A stretch of DNA of 64,000 nt, taken from contig CAZQVE010000004.1 of NCBI GenBank assembly GCA_964596695.1, positions 46,653 to 110,652 of the forward strand, read 5' to 3'. A program made the position numbers and the translations under genes. Below are positions 34,117-41,806 of this stretch, piece by piece (positions within the stretch are counted from its first letter, which is position 1; each line of letters starts with the position of its first letter). This DNA comes from UBA2112 sp964596695 (lineage in GTDB: Bacteria; Patescibacteriota; Saccharimonadia; Saccharimonadales; Saccharimonadaceae). The notes under the pieces were generated by a model that was given only the letters and a program-made list of their open reading frames with translations, was not told the DNA's origin and ran no database searches.

Positions 34117-35016
34117 TTAGATTTGCCCGCCGGAATACAGACCGACTATTACGATTGCAAGGCTCGTCAGGCCGACAGCCTTGTATAACCCATGATGATA
34201 TCGCCACGACCGCCGCATAGGTGCCGGTAGCTTACGTCGGTACGCATGTGCCGCGAGCGCGATCATTGCCGCGAAGAGCAGCAGCACAACCGATCCTAAC
34301 ATAGCAGGAGTAATTGATTGCAGCGCAACGCCAAACCGTGTCACCGGGCTGATACCGCCCGTTGGAGCCTCGGTCGTGACACCGGCCACGGCTGTCGCGG
34401 GTGTCGTATCTTTACTACCGTAAAGTGCGACGACGAGCGCCGTCGGCTTACCGTTCAACTGTCCGTCCACGACAGCGAACCCCACTTCCGAGTAGTGCGT
34501 ATCTAGTATGTTCTGGCGGTGTTTTGGAGACGCCATCCATGCAGTCGTCACTGCGTCGGCACTCGCGAAGTTTTTAGCTAAATTTTCACCAGCATAGCTG
34601 TAATCATACCCCACCGCCTGAAACCAATGCCACGGGGTCGTGCCGTCTGGCGCGTTGTGCGCCCAGTATTGCTCGTCAAACATATTCTTCGCCTTGAGTG
34701 CGGCAGCCTTGGATAGTTCGCTACTGACCACGAGCGGCGGCAGATTATCCTTGGCGCGTTCGTCGTTCGTGTCGGCCAGCAATGCACTTGCCGAGATGTC
34801 CGCCCGATCACCTAATACTGACCCACTCGTAACAAAGTTGTATCCGGTCTGCAGCGCAATCACCGCGACAAGCATCGCCGTAATACCATATCGTCGGATC
34901 AAATGCGGCCGATACTGATTTGCCTTATGCGGAACCAGCGTCATTTTTACATGACGTTTGACGTGCTTTCGTAGCGACAGTGCTTTTCTCTTTTTGTGTG
35001 GTGTTTGTTTTTTCAT
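34117..35016 (-). CDS. CAP (SCP/PR-1) domain membrane protein
   Basis: 299 aa: a basic N-terminus, a membrane helix (about 46-66), a CAP domain (about 75-200) with SKAAALKAKNMFDEQYWAHNAPDGTTPWHWF, YAGENLAKNF and SPKHRQNILDTHYSEVGFAVV (the conserved His/Glu cavity residues), then two C-terminal helices (about 233-255 and 276-296). The CAP domain would face outside. Role in other bacteria is unclear, often linked to surface or stress functions. Confidence 0.9.
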   Translation of the reverse strand: MKKQTPHKKRKALSLRKHVKRHVKMTLVPHKANQYRPHLIRRYGITAMLVAVIALQTGYNFVTSGSVLGDRADISASALLADTNDERAKDNLPPLVVSSELSKAAALKAKNMFDEQYWAHNAPDGTTPWHWFQAVGYDYSYAGENLAKNFASADAVTTAWMASPKHRQNILDTHYSEVGFAVVDGQLNGKPTALVVALYGSKDTTPATAVAGVTTEAPTGGISPVTRFGVALQSITPAMLGSVVLLLFAAMIALAAHAYRRKLPAPMRRSWRYHHGLYKAVGLTSLAIVIVGLYSGGQI

Positions 35017-35056
35017 ATCGGCGCGTCTATTGTGCTTATACTATACTGAATATCTG

Positions 35057-35088
35057 TAAAAAAAGCGAGAGCCACTTGGACTCTCGCT
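35057..35088 (-). terminator. Terminator of the giant surface-protein gene
   Basis: Minus strand AGCGAGAG/CTCTCGCT around a 9-nt loop followed by seven T residues, 20 bp after the stop codon. Confidence 0.93.
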
Positions 35089-35108
35089 ATCTTGTTATGT
35101 ACCTGTAA

Positions 35109-38100
35109 CTATGCGTTTGCCTGGCGGCGACGGATTGCCGAAGCAATCAGTGCGATAAGCGCTGCGATAACAGCCAGGATTAACAGCCACCAGTACCATG
35201 CGAGGTTAAAGATGTTCCAACCTTTGTCGTCAGACTTCTGGGTCGACGCACCAAGGGTGTCACTATCTTTGTTGCTGTCATCACTCTTCTTCGTTGACGC
35301 GCCTAGGACGCCGGAATCATCACCGTCAGTCGTTGCGACATTCGTGAAGCCAGTGCCGGTAGTAGGCGTCTGAGCAACTGCGGTCGTAACCGTGTTATTC
35401 ACAGGAGTAGCGGGCGTCTTATAGGTAAAGCTGAAAGTCTTTACCGTCTCGTTACCGAGTGCATCAGTAGTGGTCAGTGTAAACTCATACGTACCGTCCT
35501 TGTGAACAGTGAACGATGGCGTCTGAACGCTTGGATCAGAGATGCTGACATCAGTGTCAGGTACCGTTGTTGTCCATGCAAACGTTAACGGGCCGTTGCT
35601 ATCGCTAGCGTCAACCGTTGGTGTAATAACGTTCGCAAGCGTCGTATAGCTAGAAACATCAACTGTTGGGCCGTTATTATCGACAGTGACAGTTACGGTC
35701 TTCATCGAGTTGCTGTCACGGTTATCTGCAGCATCACGTGCCGCAAGCTCAATCGTGTAGACACCGTCGGCGAAGCCAGTCGTGTCCCAGCTGTAATCTG
35801 CAACAGTAGCCGCGTTAACAGTGTGTGGACCAGCTACAACATGGTTGCTAGCATCCTTGACGACAAGGTAGTAATGGTCAGGGTTATTGTCCGAGACAGT
35901 TCCCGAGATAGTAACAGTACCGTGCACTAGGCTACTGTCAGATGGTGCGGTGATGTCAACGACGGGCGCGGTACTGTCAAATGTAACGCTTACTGACATT
36001 GGCTGCCCTACATTACCAGCCTTATCGACTGCGTAAACTGTGTATGTATATACGCCGTCTGAGCCACCAATGTTACCGCTAAAGTGAGTACTTAGACCTT
36101 TATCGTGATCCCCGTTCCTGTTTGTGTACACATAGTGGTCGATATTACTGTCACTGCCTGCCCACTGGACAGTTATGAAACGATCATTCGTGATGCCCCC
36201 AGATATATCACTGCCATTCTGCATGATTTTCAGGCTGTCAATTGTTGGAGCGGTGTTGTCGATAGTATAACCACGGAAGTACGAATCGGTTTTAGTACCG
36301 TCTGAGTTATTGCCAGCTAGATCTTTAAAGTTACCAACATCTAGCGTGTAACTGCCGTCGTCGAGCTTGGTTGTGTCGACGCTGAATGTGCCGCTACCGC
36401 TAGCTAGGTTAACTTTTTTGCCAAGCTGCTGGCTTCCGTCGTTGACGTTGTACAGATAGACCCAGATATTCTTGAGTGCATTTGCATCAAGGTGGGTATC
36501 AGTTACTTGAATATTGAAGGTGGTCTGACCGGCTAGCAGCTTAGCACCTGGCGTAACGCTAACTACTGGAGAATCATTATCAATAGTGTACGACTGGTAG
36601 TGTGTGCGACCAACTAGTGAGTTACCAGCTGCGTCTTTAGTCGTGTTTGGATTAACTTCGAGTCTCAGGTCGCCATTGCCACCAACATGCTCGACCTCAA
36701 CATAGTATCGGCTTGAGTCTGGGTAGGAGCTGTCTTTTGTTACTTTAGTAATCGTACCGAATGCACCACCGCTAAGTTCGAAGCTATCTTTGCTTAGGCC
36801 GGGAATATCTTCGGAAAACTTCACGAGAAACTTGACGTTGTTGTGATTAGTTAGCTCAGGACTACCAAAGCGGTTTATGTAGTTAAGCGTTGGTGCAGTA
36901 TTGTCTACAACCAGCGTTCCGAGTTGAGTGCCGTGGTTACCCTTGTAGACAGATTCGTTGCCTGCATTGTCTATGGCGCGGCCTTCAATCGTGTATACGC
37001 CATCATCAAGGTTATTGGTGTTTATGTCACCATACTGACTTGCCCAAACACTATTGTGATTAAGCATCCACAGAGTAGTGAGACTAGTCGTATCACGAAC
37101 ACTGACGACATCACCATCTACATTAATTAACTTGTAGTAAACACCTTTGTTGCCGACCCTTGGGCTAGGCACACCCGAACCTGCGCCATCATCTACGTTG
37201 AATTTAAGACTAACTAGGCCACGTACTGGATTTGTTAAATCGGTCATTAACGTGACGTTTGGTGCAGTATTGTCTGCAGTCAAAACTACCGAAGAATTAT
37301 TCCAGTTATTGGCATTGTCGAAAACGTTAGCGCGGATATTGAACGTATCGCCGTCGTTTACACCTAGTTTGCTGGAAATCTCATCAACTTGAGTTTGCGT
37401 AAGCGTATATGTAAAGTTACCGTTAGTATTGTTCAACTGGCTAGGTGCAACCAGTAGTAGAATACTATCGCTGCCAGTAGCCTGTGTACTTCCTGCTGAT
37501 ACGTACAGGTGTAGCCGACCCACGCCGCTGGTAGCATCGTTATATGTACCGGTTACAGTAAACGGCTTGGTCGTGTTGACGTAATTTGTTGGACTAGTAA
37601 TAGTAGCCGTCGGTGCCGTGTGGTCGTAATTCAATACAAATGTTACAGGATCTGTTACAGTGCCATTATCTTTGTTGTAGGCAACGACTGAATATGTATA
37701 CGCACCGTCACCGTGGTTACCAAATTCAAATCCATTTTTCGTAAGCCAGGTATTGTGATATTTATTTGACTGTTTATCAGTAGAGCCGTCTGGACGAGTC
37801 ACGGCAGTAACATATCGACTAGCAGAATAGCTGGTAGGTGCGTCCCAGTTAAGAACTAGGTCGCTGCCGCCTGGTTTCGATGTCCTATTGAGCCATTGAC
37901 CATCTGATAAGTTCTTTGTATCGTACTTGAACTTCGCAGTCAGGTTGGTCACTGACGGAGACTTCACAAAGTATGCACGGTCACCGGTTCGGTTATTAGT
38001 AGCATCTAGTAGATGGTGTGTGTCGTCTATATGCGAATAGAGGTTAGGGTTATCAATCTCTACCGTACCAACGTTTACGTCATCAATGTAAACCACCGGT

Positions 38101-38816
38101 ACTGCACCAGCTTCGTTAAAGCTATTTACTCCTGCAAGTTCCAGCCATGAACCGTCCTTATCTACATCAATTGCGTGCCAGCCGTTACCGCTAGTTTTCA
38201 GGTCACCCGCTACAACATGAGCTTGTTCGCCAACATTAAGACCGCTTTTACCAAAATTGGTAAGCTCTACTTTCCATACGCTTGCATCACCATTGGTGTG
38301 CCACGCGTTGATACCATGGATATTATTACCCACGCCATTAAGTCGAACATTTGTTATGGTCGCAGGAGCCTGTAGCTCAAATAGAGAGTTATTGTTGCCG
38401 TTAGTATTAAACTTAGCACTAATAACAGGACCGCTTTGATAGCCCTGACCTTGAATAGTTACCTCTTTGTCTACTACTATTTCGCTATGAATATTGAAGT
38501 TGCCCCGAAGCAAAATGGTGTCGCCATCGTTGGCTGCGGCAATCGCACCGCTAATAGTCGTACATTTTGGCGTAACTTCATTACGATCACAGTCACTATC
38601 ATCAACGTAATATGAAGCGGCGTTAATCGTTTTACCTAACGGCACTGCATTTGCCACCTGGCTAGCTACTACGCCATACATAGGCTGAGCAATCATTGAA
38701 AAGATGGCTACTATAGCAACTACGTTGCGCTTCAGGTTCCATGAGCGTTTAAGACGCAGACCCGTAGTCTGATCAGCCTTCACTGCACGATTAAATATAT
38801 TTCTCGCAATTCGCAT
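35109..38816 (-). CDS. Giant surface-anchored protein with beta-helix and Ig-like repeats
   Basis: About 1235 aa, likely the main surface adhesin of this region. Long basic signal peptide with hydrophobic core (about residues 28-55, ending near ANAVPLG), a right-handed beta-helix-like region (about 85-290, with DGDTILLRGNFNIHSEIVVD and VTIQGQGY), then many Ig-like repeats each opening with DNTAPT, DNDSPV or DSTAPV (about 340-1120), a Ser/Thr/Asp-rich stalk with two LGAST repeats, a C-terminal membrane helix (NLAWYWWLLILAVIAALIAL) and RRRQANA. The ATG at 38816 is chosen for the GGGAG 6 nt upstream; four codons earlier is another ATG. Base composition looks slightly more AT-rich than its neighbours. 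Confidence 0.85.
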   Translation of the reverse strand: MRIARNIFNRAVKADQTTGLRLKRSWNLKRNVVAIVAIFSMIAQPMYGVVASQVANAVPLGKTINAASYYVDDSDCDRNEVTPKCTTISGAIAAANDGDTILLRGNFNIHSEIVVDKEVTIQGQGYQSGPVISAKFNTNGNNNSLFELQAPATITNVRLNGVGNNIHGINAWHTNGDASVWKVELTNFGKSGLNVGEQAHVVAGDLKTSGNGWHAIDVDKDGSWLELAGVNSFNEAGAVPVVYIDDVNVGTVEIDNPNLYSHIDDTHHLLDATNNRTGDRAYFVKSPSVTNLTAKFKYDTKNLSDGQWLNRTSKPGGSDLVLNWDAPTSYSASRYVTAVTRPDGSTDKQSNKYHNTWLTKNGFEFGNHGDGAYTYSVVAYNKDNGTVTDPVTFVLNYDHTAPTATITSPTNYVNTTKPFTVTGTYNDATSGVGRLHLYVSAGSTQATGSDSILLLVAPSQLNNTNGNFTYTLTQTQVDEISSKLGVNDGDTFNIRANVFDNANNWNNSSVVLTADNTAPNVTLMTDLTNPVRGLVSLKFNVDDGAGSGVPSPRVGNKGVYYKLINVDGDVVSVRDTTSLTTLWMLNHNSVWASQYGDINTNNLDDGVYTIEGRAIDNAGNESVYKGNHGTQLGTLVVDNTAPTLNYINRFGSPELTNHNNVKFLVKFSEDIPGLSKDSFELSGGAFGTITKVTKDSSYPDSSRYYVEVEHVGGNGDLRLEVNPNTTKDAAGNSLVGRTHYQSYTIDNDSPVVSVTPGAKLLAGQTTFNIQVTDTHLDANALKNIWVYLYNVNDGSQQLGKKVNLASGSGTFSVDTTKLDDGSYTLDVGNFKDLAGNNSDGTKTDSYFRGYTIDNTAPTIDSLKIMQNGSDISGGITNDRFITVQWAGSDSNIDHYVYTNRNGDHDKGLSTHFSGNIGGSDGVYTYTVYAVDKAGNVGQPMSVSVTFDSTAPVVDITAPSDSSLVHGTVTISGTVSDNNPDHYYLVVKDASNHVVAGPHTVNAATVADYSWDTTGFADGVYTIELAARDAADNRDSNSMKTVTVTVDNNGPTVDVSSYTTLANVITPTVDASDSNGPLTFAWTTTVPDTDVSISDPSVQTPSFTVHKDGTYEFTLTTTDALGNETVKTFSFTYKTPATPVNNTVTTAVAQTPTTGTGFTNVATTDGDDSGVLGASTKKSDDSNKDSDTLGASTQKSDDKGWNIFNLAWYWWLLILAVIAALIALIASAIRRRQANA

Positions 38817-38872
38817 ACACACTCCCATTAGCCAACCTCAGTCTCCACCCTGCTGAAGGCTAATTTAAATTA

Positions 38873-38917
38873 GTTTCAAACTAAATTGAGTATACCATAA
38901 AATATTATGCTTGACAA
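38873..38917 (-). promoter_or_regulatory. Promoter of the giant surface-protein gene with palindrome at +1
   Basis: Minus strand: -35 TTGTCA (38917-38912), 17-bp spacer, -10 TATACT (38894-38889). Right at the expected start, TTTAGTTT and AAACTAA form a near-perfect palindrome (about 38886-38871), a plausible repressor site. Leader of about 65 nt before the ATG. Confidence 0.75.
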
Positions 38918-39048
38918 GTAGCATAAATAATTTTCCCGTAGCCCTTCATTTGTCACCATAGTAGCCGGGGGGCGCGACGCAAGGCATTAGCGTAATAAGT
39001 GGATACATGTTAGTGTGGAGAGACTGTCATTAACAACAGGAGAATCAT

Positions 39049-39630
39049 ATGTTAGATCGAATTATCAACGAAGCAACAGGTGCAGTAACCGCTGCAGTCA
39101 ACGGTGTTGACGACATCCTGGGTGCAGTAACTGGAACCGTCAAAAACCAGGTTATTAATGTTATCCAAGGGGGCGGCGAAGTTGCTGGCGCTGGCGTCGA
39201 GGCTATCGCTTCGGTTGCAAGCGGCGCAGTAAAAGGTGTTGGTACGGTCAGTAAATCGGTCACCGACGTGGCAACGAGTACCATGAGCGGCGTCGTCAAC
39301 GGCGTGTCTGAGGTTGGCGGCGACGTTATCGGTGCCGTTGGTGGCGGAGCTGAGGGTATCGTGAAGGCTACTGCAGAAACTGGCGGTAGCGTCGGTGAAG
39401 CTGCTGTGGGTGCCGTTGAAGGTGCTATTAAAGCAGCCGGTGACGTTGGTGCCGATACTGCAGAAGCGGCACATGCAGCCGTCGGTGGTGCACTCAAGGC
39501 AGCAACAGATGTCGGTGGAGACGCTGTTTCAACCGTCCGTGACGCACTGCTCAGCACAGCAGCCCTGCCTCGCGACGTTATCGAATCCGCACTCAAGGGT
39601 AGCGGCAACGACAAAGACGGTAACGCCTAG
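39049..39630 (+). CDS. Protein built of 11-residue amphipathic repeats
   Basis: 193 aa, no cysteine, tryptophan or tyrosine, almost entirely Gly/Ala/Val with Asp/Glu/Lys. From about residue 25 to 167 the sequence falls into consecutive 11-residue units, for example SGAVKGVGTVS, SGVVNGVSEVG, EGIVKATAETG, EGAIKAAGDVG, GGALKAATDVG. Such hendecads form 11/3 amphipathic helices in LEA, apolipoprotein and synuclein-like proteins. No signal peptide or membrane span. Strong AGGAGAA site and a strong terminator suggest high expression. Function unknown. Confidence 0.75.
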   Translation: MLDRIINEATGAVTAAVNGVDDILGAVTGTVKNQVINVIQGGGEVAGAGVEAIASVASGAVKGVGTVSKSVTDVATSTMSGVVNGVSEVGGDVIGAVGGGAEGIVKATAETGGSVGEAAVGAVEGAIKAAGDVGADTAEAAHAAVGGALKAATDVGGDAVSTVRDALLSTAALPRDVIESALKGSGNDKDGNA

Positions 39631-39644
39631 TTGCTTGTTTTACG

Positions 39645-39677
39645 AAATAACCGCCCTACTTCGGGCGGTTATTTTTT
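39645..39677. terminator. Bidirectional terminator
   Basis: AAATAACCGCCC and GGGCGGTTATTT with TTTTTT on the plus strand. It follows the repeat protein gene and overlaps the last codons and stop of the convergent zincin gene. Confidence 0.92.
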
Positions 39678-40051
39678 GTCTGCAGACTGTCTATTCGGTC
39701 GTGGTTTAGCCCATAATAGTGTGCGATTTCATGCCAAAGTGTGCGCTTGATCTGTTCGAACAGTTCTGCTTCGTTACGGACAACGCGAAGAATCGAATGC
39801 TTGAAGAGTGTAATCTTGTCCGGCAGCACGAATGTATACCCTGCTCCGCGCTGCGTGAGCGGTATGCCCTCATACAATCCAAGCAATATCGAATTGTTCT
39901 CGCGTAGTTTCATCTTAACTATCTGTTCTTCCGTTGGCCAGTCGGCCATCACGACCGCTACGTTGTCGAGACCCTGAATATACTCCTGCGGTAACTCATC
40001 CATCGCGCGGGTAATCAAGGTGTCAAATTGTTCGTCGGTCAGATCATGCAT
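39656..40051 (-). CDS. Metallopeptidase family protein (zincin, PF06262-like)
   Basis: 131 aa with the zinc motif HEIAHYYGLNHDRI (HExxH with a downstream His), and the family lead-in ITLFKHSILRV preceding ERI-like helix residues (AELFEQIKRTLWHEI). Small soluble enzyme; no known substrate. TATAGT on the minus strand (40063-40058) ends 6 nt before the ATG, a leaderless layout. Confidence 0.88.
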   Translation of the reverse strand: MHDLTDEQFDTLITRAMDELPQEYIQGLDNVAVVMADWPTEEQIVKMKLRENNSILLGLYEGIPLTQRGAGYTFVLPDKITLFKHSILRVVRNEAELFEQIKRTLWHEIAHYYGLNHDRIDSLQTKNNRPK

Positions 40052-40072
40052 CGCTATACTATATATAGTAAA

Positions 40073-40282
40073 CTAGTCTTCACTAAAGGTAAACCAGTCG
40101 GGATCTTTTTCTATATCCTTAGCGATTGCACTCCAGTGCTCGGTCAAGTCCTCACCGGGGGTGTCGTCGAGCGTCTGAAAGGCATCGGCCTCATGCTGTT
40201 CGGCTACGATCTCGTCGCCTAGCCCGTCATCGAGGGGGTCTTGATCGTGAAATCCGATATGGTTTTGGTGAAATATTCTCAT
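40073..40282 (-). CDS. Small acidic protein, unrecognised
   Basis: 69 aa, strongly acidic, starting MRIFHQNHIGFHDQD and ending DPDWFTFSED. No motif recognised. The reading frame is supported by a well-formed promoter upstream (40312-40338, TTGACT, 17 bp, TAATAA) that is almost identical to the one in front of the 13147 gene. The two products share only their acidity. Confidence 0.6.
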   Translation of the reverse strand: MRIFHQNHIGFHDQDPLDDGLGDEIVAEQHEADAFQTLDDTPGEDLTEHWSAIAKDIEKDPDWFTFSED

Positions 40283-40311
40283 GTTTTGTGTTTAGCGGTT
40301 GTATATATATT

Positions 40312-40338
40312 ATTAGCATAAGTTTCATAAAAAGTCAA
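40312..40338 (-). promoter_or_regulatory. Promoter nearly identical to that of the 13 kb cassette
   Basis: Minus strand TTGACTTTTTAT-G-AAACTTATGCTAAT: 26 of 27 bases match 13088-13114 on the plus strand. -35 TTGACT, 17-bp spacer, extended -10 TGCTAATAA. Confidence 0.8.
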
Positions 40339-40343
40339 TCTGC

Positions 40344-40349
40344 TAAACT
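40344..40349 (+). promoter_or_regulatory. Extended -10 of 40356 gene, leaderless type
   Basis: TAAACT preceded by TGC ends 6 nt before the ATG at 40356. It is back to back with the minus-strand promoter at 40312-40338. Confidence 0.45.
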
Positions 40350-40355
40350 GGTGTT

Positions 40356-40781
40356 ATGTTGGCGTTCAACCACATCCTGGCCGGATCAATTGTCGCGGTT
40401 ATCACGCCCACCCCACTCATACCGATAACAGCATTCGTATCGCATTTTGTACTCGATCTGTTGCCACACGCCCACGGCGAAGAACCTCCGTATTCGCGGT
40501 TTTTGAAGATACAGATAGCCACGGACGCAGTCGTATCGTTGTTTGCCGTGGCATTTATCGTATGGCTCTTCCCCGACAACTGGCCCGTAATCGGAATGGG
40601 CGCCTTTTTTGGTCTGCTACCTGATTTTTTATGGCTTTTATGGCGCAAAGGACCAAAGTGGCTCGATAAGTTCCTGGACTTTGCTCATTGGATTCAATGG
40701 GGCGAACGACCCTATGGCTGGATATTTGATGCCTTTTACGCGTTAATGATGGTTATTACGCTCCACCTGCTTGCCAGCTAG
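40356..40781 (+). CDS. Membrane protein, YdjM-like metal-dependent hydrolase family (probable)
   Basis: 141 aa with three to four hydrophobic helices. The N-terminal HILAGSIVAVITPTP and SHFVLDLLPHAHGEE place His and Asp residues as in membrane-bound metal-dependent hydrolases of the YdjM type; LLPDFLWLLW continues the pattern. Shorter than typical members. Overlaps the convergent mpg gene by 4 bp. Confidence 0.6.
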   Translation: MLAFNHILAGSIVAVITPTPLIPITAFVSHFVLDLLPHAHGEEPPYSRFLKIQIATDAVVSLFAVAFIVWLFPDNWPVIGMGAFFGLLPDFLWLLWRKGPKWLDKFLDFAHWIQWGERPYGWIFDAFYALMMVITLHLLAS

Positions 40782-41350
40782 GGTTTTGATACGTATGGAT
40801 TGTCGCTAATATAAAACCGCCACGGCACATCTTTTCCTCGCGAAATGCCCACTCGAACCGTCTGCGTGATCATTCGCTGGGAAAGTTGTGACTGCGGGAT
40901 GAGTTTCAACTCTCCTTCGCGCAGATTATGCCCATTCATCGCCTTGTCTATGCCCAGTGCCTGACACAGCTTCGCCGGACCATTCGTCGTCTCTACCCCC
41001 GTCTTTTCACGTCGTTTCTCAATTACATCGACGCCCTCGATAGGCTCAACAGCGCGGATGAGCACACCCGCCCCATGGCCTTTGCGCCCCGTGACGATGT
41101 TGGCGCAGTAGTGCATACCGTAGGTGAAGTACACGTACAGGTGACCATACTCGCCAAACATCACGCGCGTGCGCTCTGTCTCTCCCCTGTAGCTATGGCT
41201 AGCAATGTCAGACTGGTCGTACGCCTCCGTCTCGACAATTTTTACCCGTACCACTTGCCCATCGACGTGTCGCTCCAGTATACAGCCCAAAAGCCGCGGC
41301 GCAGCTTCGTATGATGGCGCGTTTAAGAAGTCAAATTCTTGTGGCGGCAT
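40778..41350 (-). CDS. mpg: 3-methyladenine DNA glycosylase (AAG/MPG family)
   Basis: Removes alkylated purines from DNA. 190 aa with VKIVETEAYDQSDIASHSYRG (catalytic Glu and Tyr region), MFGEYGHLYVYFTYGMHYCANIV and GAGVLIRAVEPIEG, all characteristic of the family. It follows the NUDIX gene after 3 bp, so both appear to be a nucleotide/DNA-repair pair downstream of ileS. Confidence 0.94.
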   Translation of the reverse strand: MPPQEFDFLNAPSYEAAPRLLGCILERHVDGQVVRVKIVETEAYDQSDIASHSYRGETERTRVMFGEYGHLYVYFTYGMHYCANIVTGRKGHGAGVLIRAVEPIEGVDVIEKRREKTGVETTNGPAKLCQALGIDKAMNGHNLREGELKLIPQSQLSQRMITQTVRVGISRGKDVPWRFYISDNPYVSKP

Positions 41351-41353
41351 TTG

Positions 41354-41806
41354 CTACTCTCCTGTTTTTGATGCAGCAAGTCGCTGCCTTATTCCCGGCA
41401 TGAATTCACTCTCAAGCAATAGCTCAAGGGCTTTGAAGAGTGGTGTCGGTAGCGTATCAAAATCAACCCAACGTTGGGCCACGCATTTTTCCGGTTCCAT
41501 AATCATCGGCTCTTCACTCTCCCAGTCGGCCATTGTCCATACTGTCAGACTATGAACACTTTCATCAAGCATCAGGTTGTTCGTCAAAGCGACATACCCG
41601 ACATTTCTTATTTTCATACCAGTCTCTTCACCTATTTCGCGCACGGATGCACCTTCAAAGCTCTCGCCGTATTCTATCCAGCCACCTGGCACCGACCATG
41701 TACCTTCACCATGACTACCTTTGCGTTGTAGTACCAAAAACTTACCGTCACGTATGACGATAACGCCCACTCCGACCCCTGGGCGCTTTAAGCTTTCTTG
41801 AGGCAT
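41354..41806 (-). CDS. NUDIX hydrolase
   Basis: 150 aa with a complete Nudix box GGWIEYGESFEGASVREIGEETGM (G-x5-E-x7-REUxEExGU). Likely MutT-like nucleotide sanitation, judged from its linkage to a DNA glycosylase; the substrate cannot be told from sequence. Overlaps the ileS 3' end by 19 bp. Confidence 0.9.
   Translation of the reverse strand: MPQESLKRPGVGVGVIVIRDGKFLVLQRKGSHGEGTWSVPGGWIEYGESFEGASVREIGEETGMKIRNVGYVALTNNLMLDESVHSLTVWTMADWESEEPMIMEPEKCVAQRWVDFDTLPTPLFKALELLLESEFMPGIRQRLAASKTGE

Noticed and set aside
39049..39614. Minus-strand frames opposite the 11-residue-repeat protein
   Set aside because: The plus-strand frame has a strong ribosome binding site and terminator; the opposite frames only mirror its repetitive codons.
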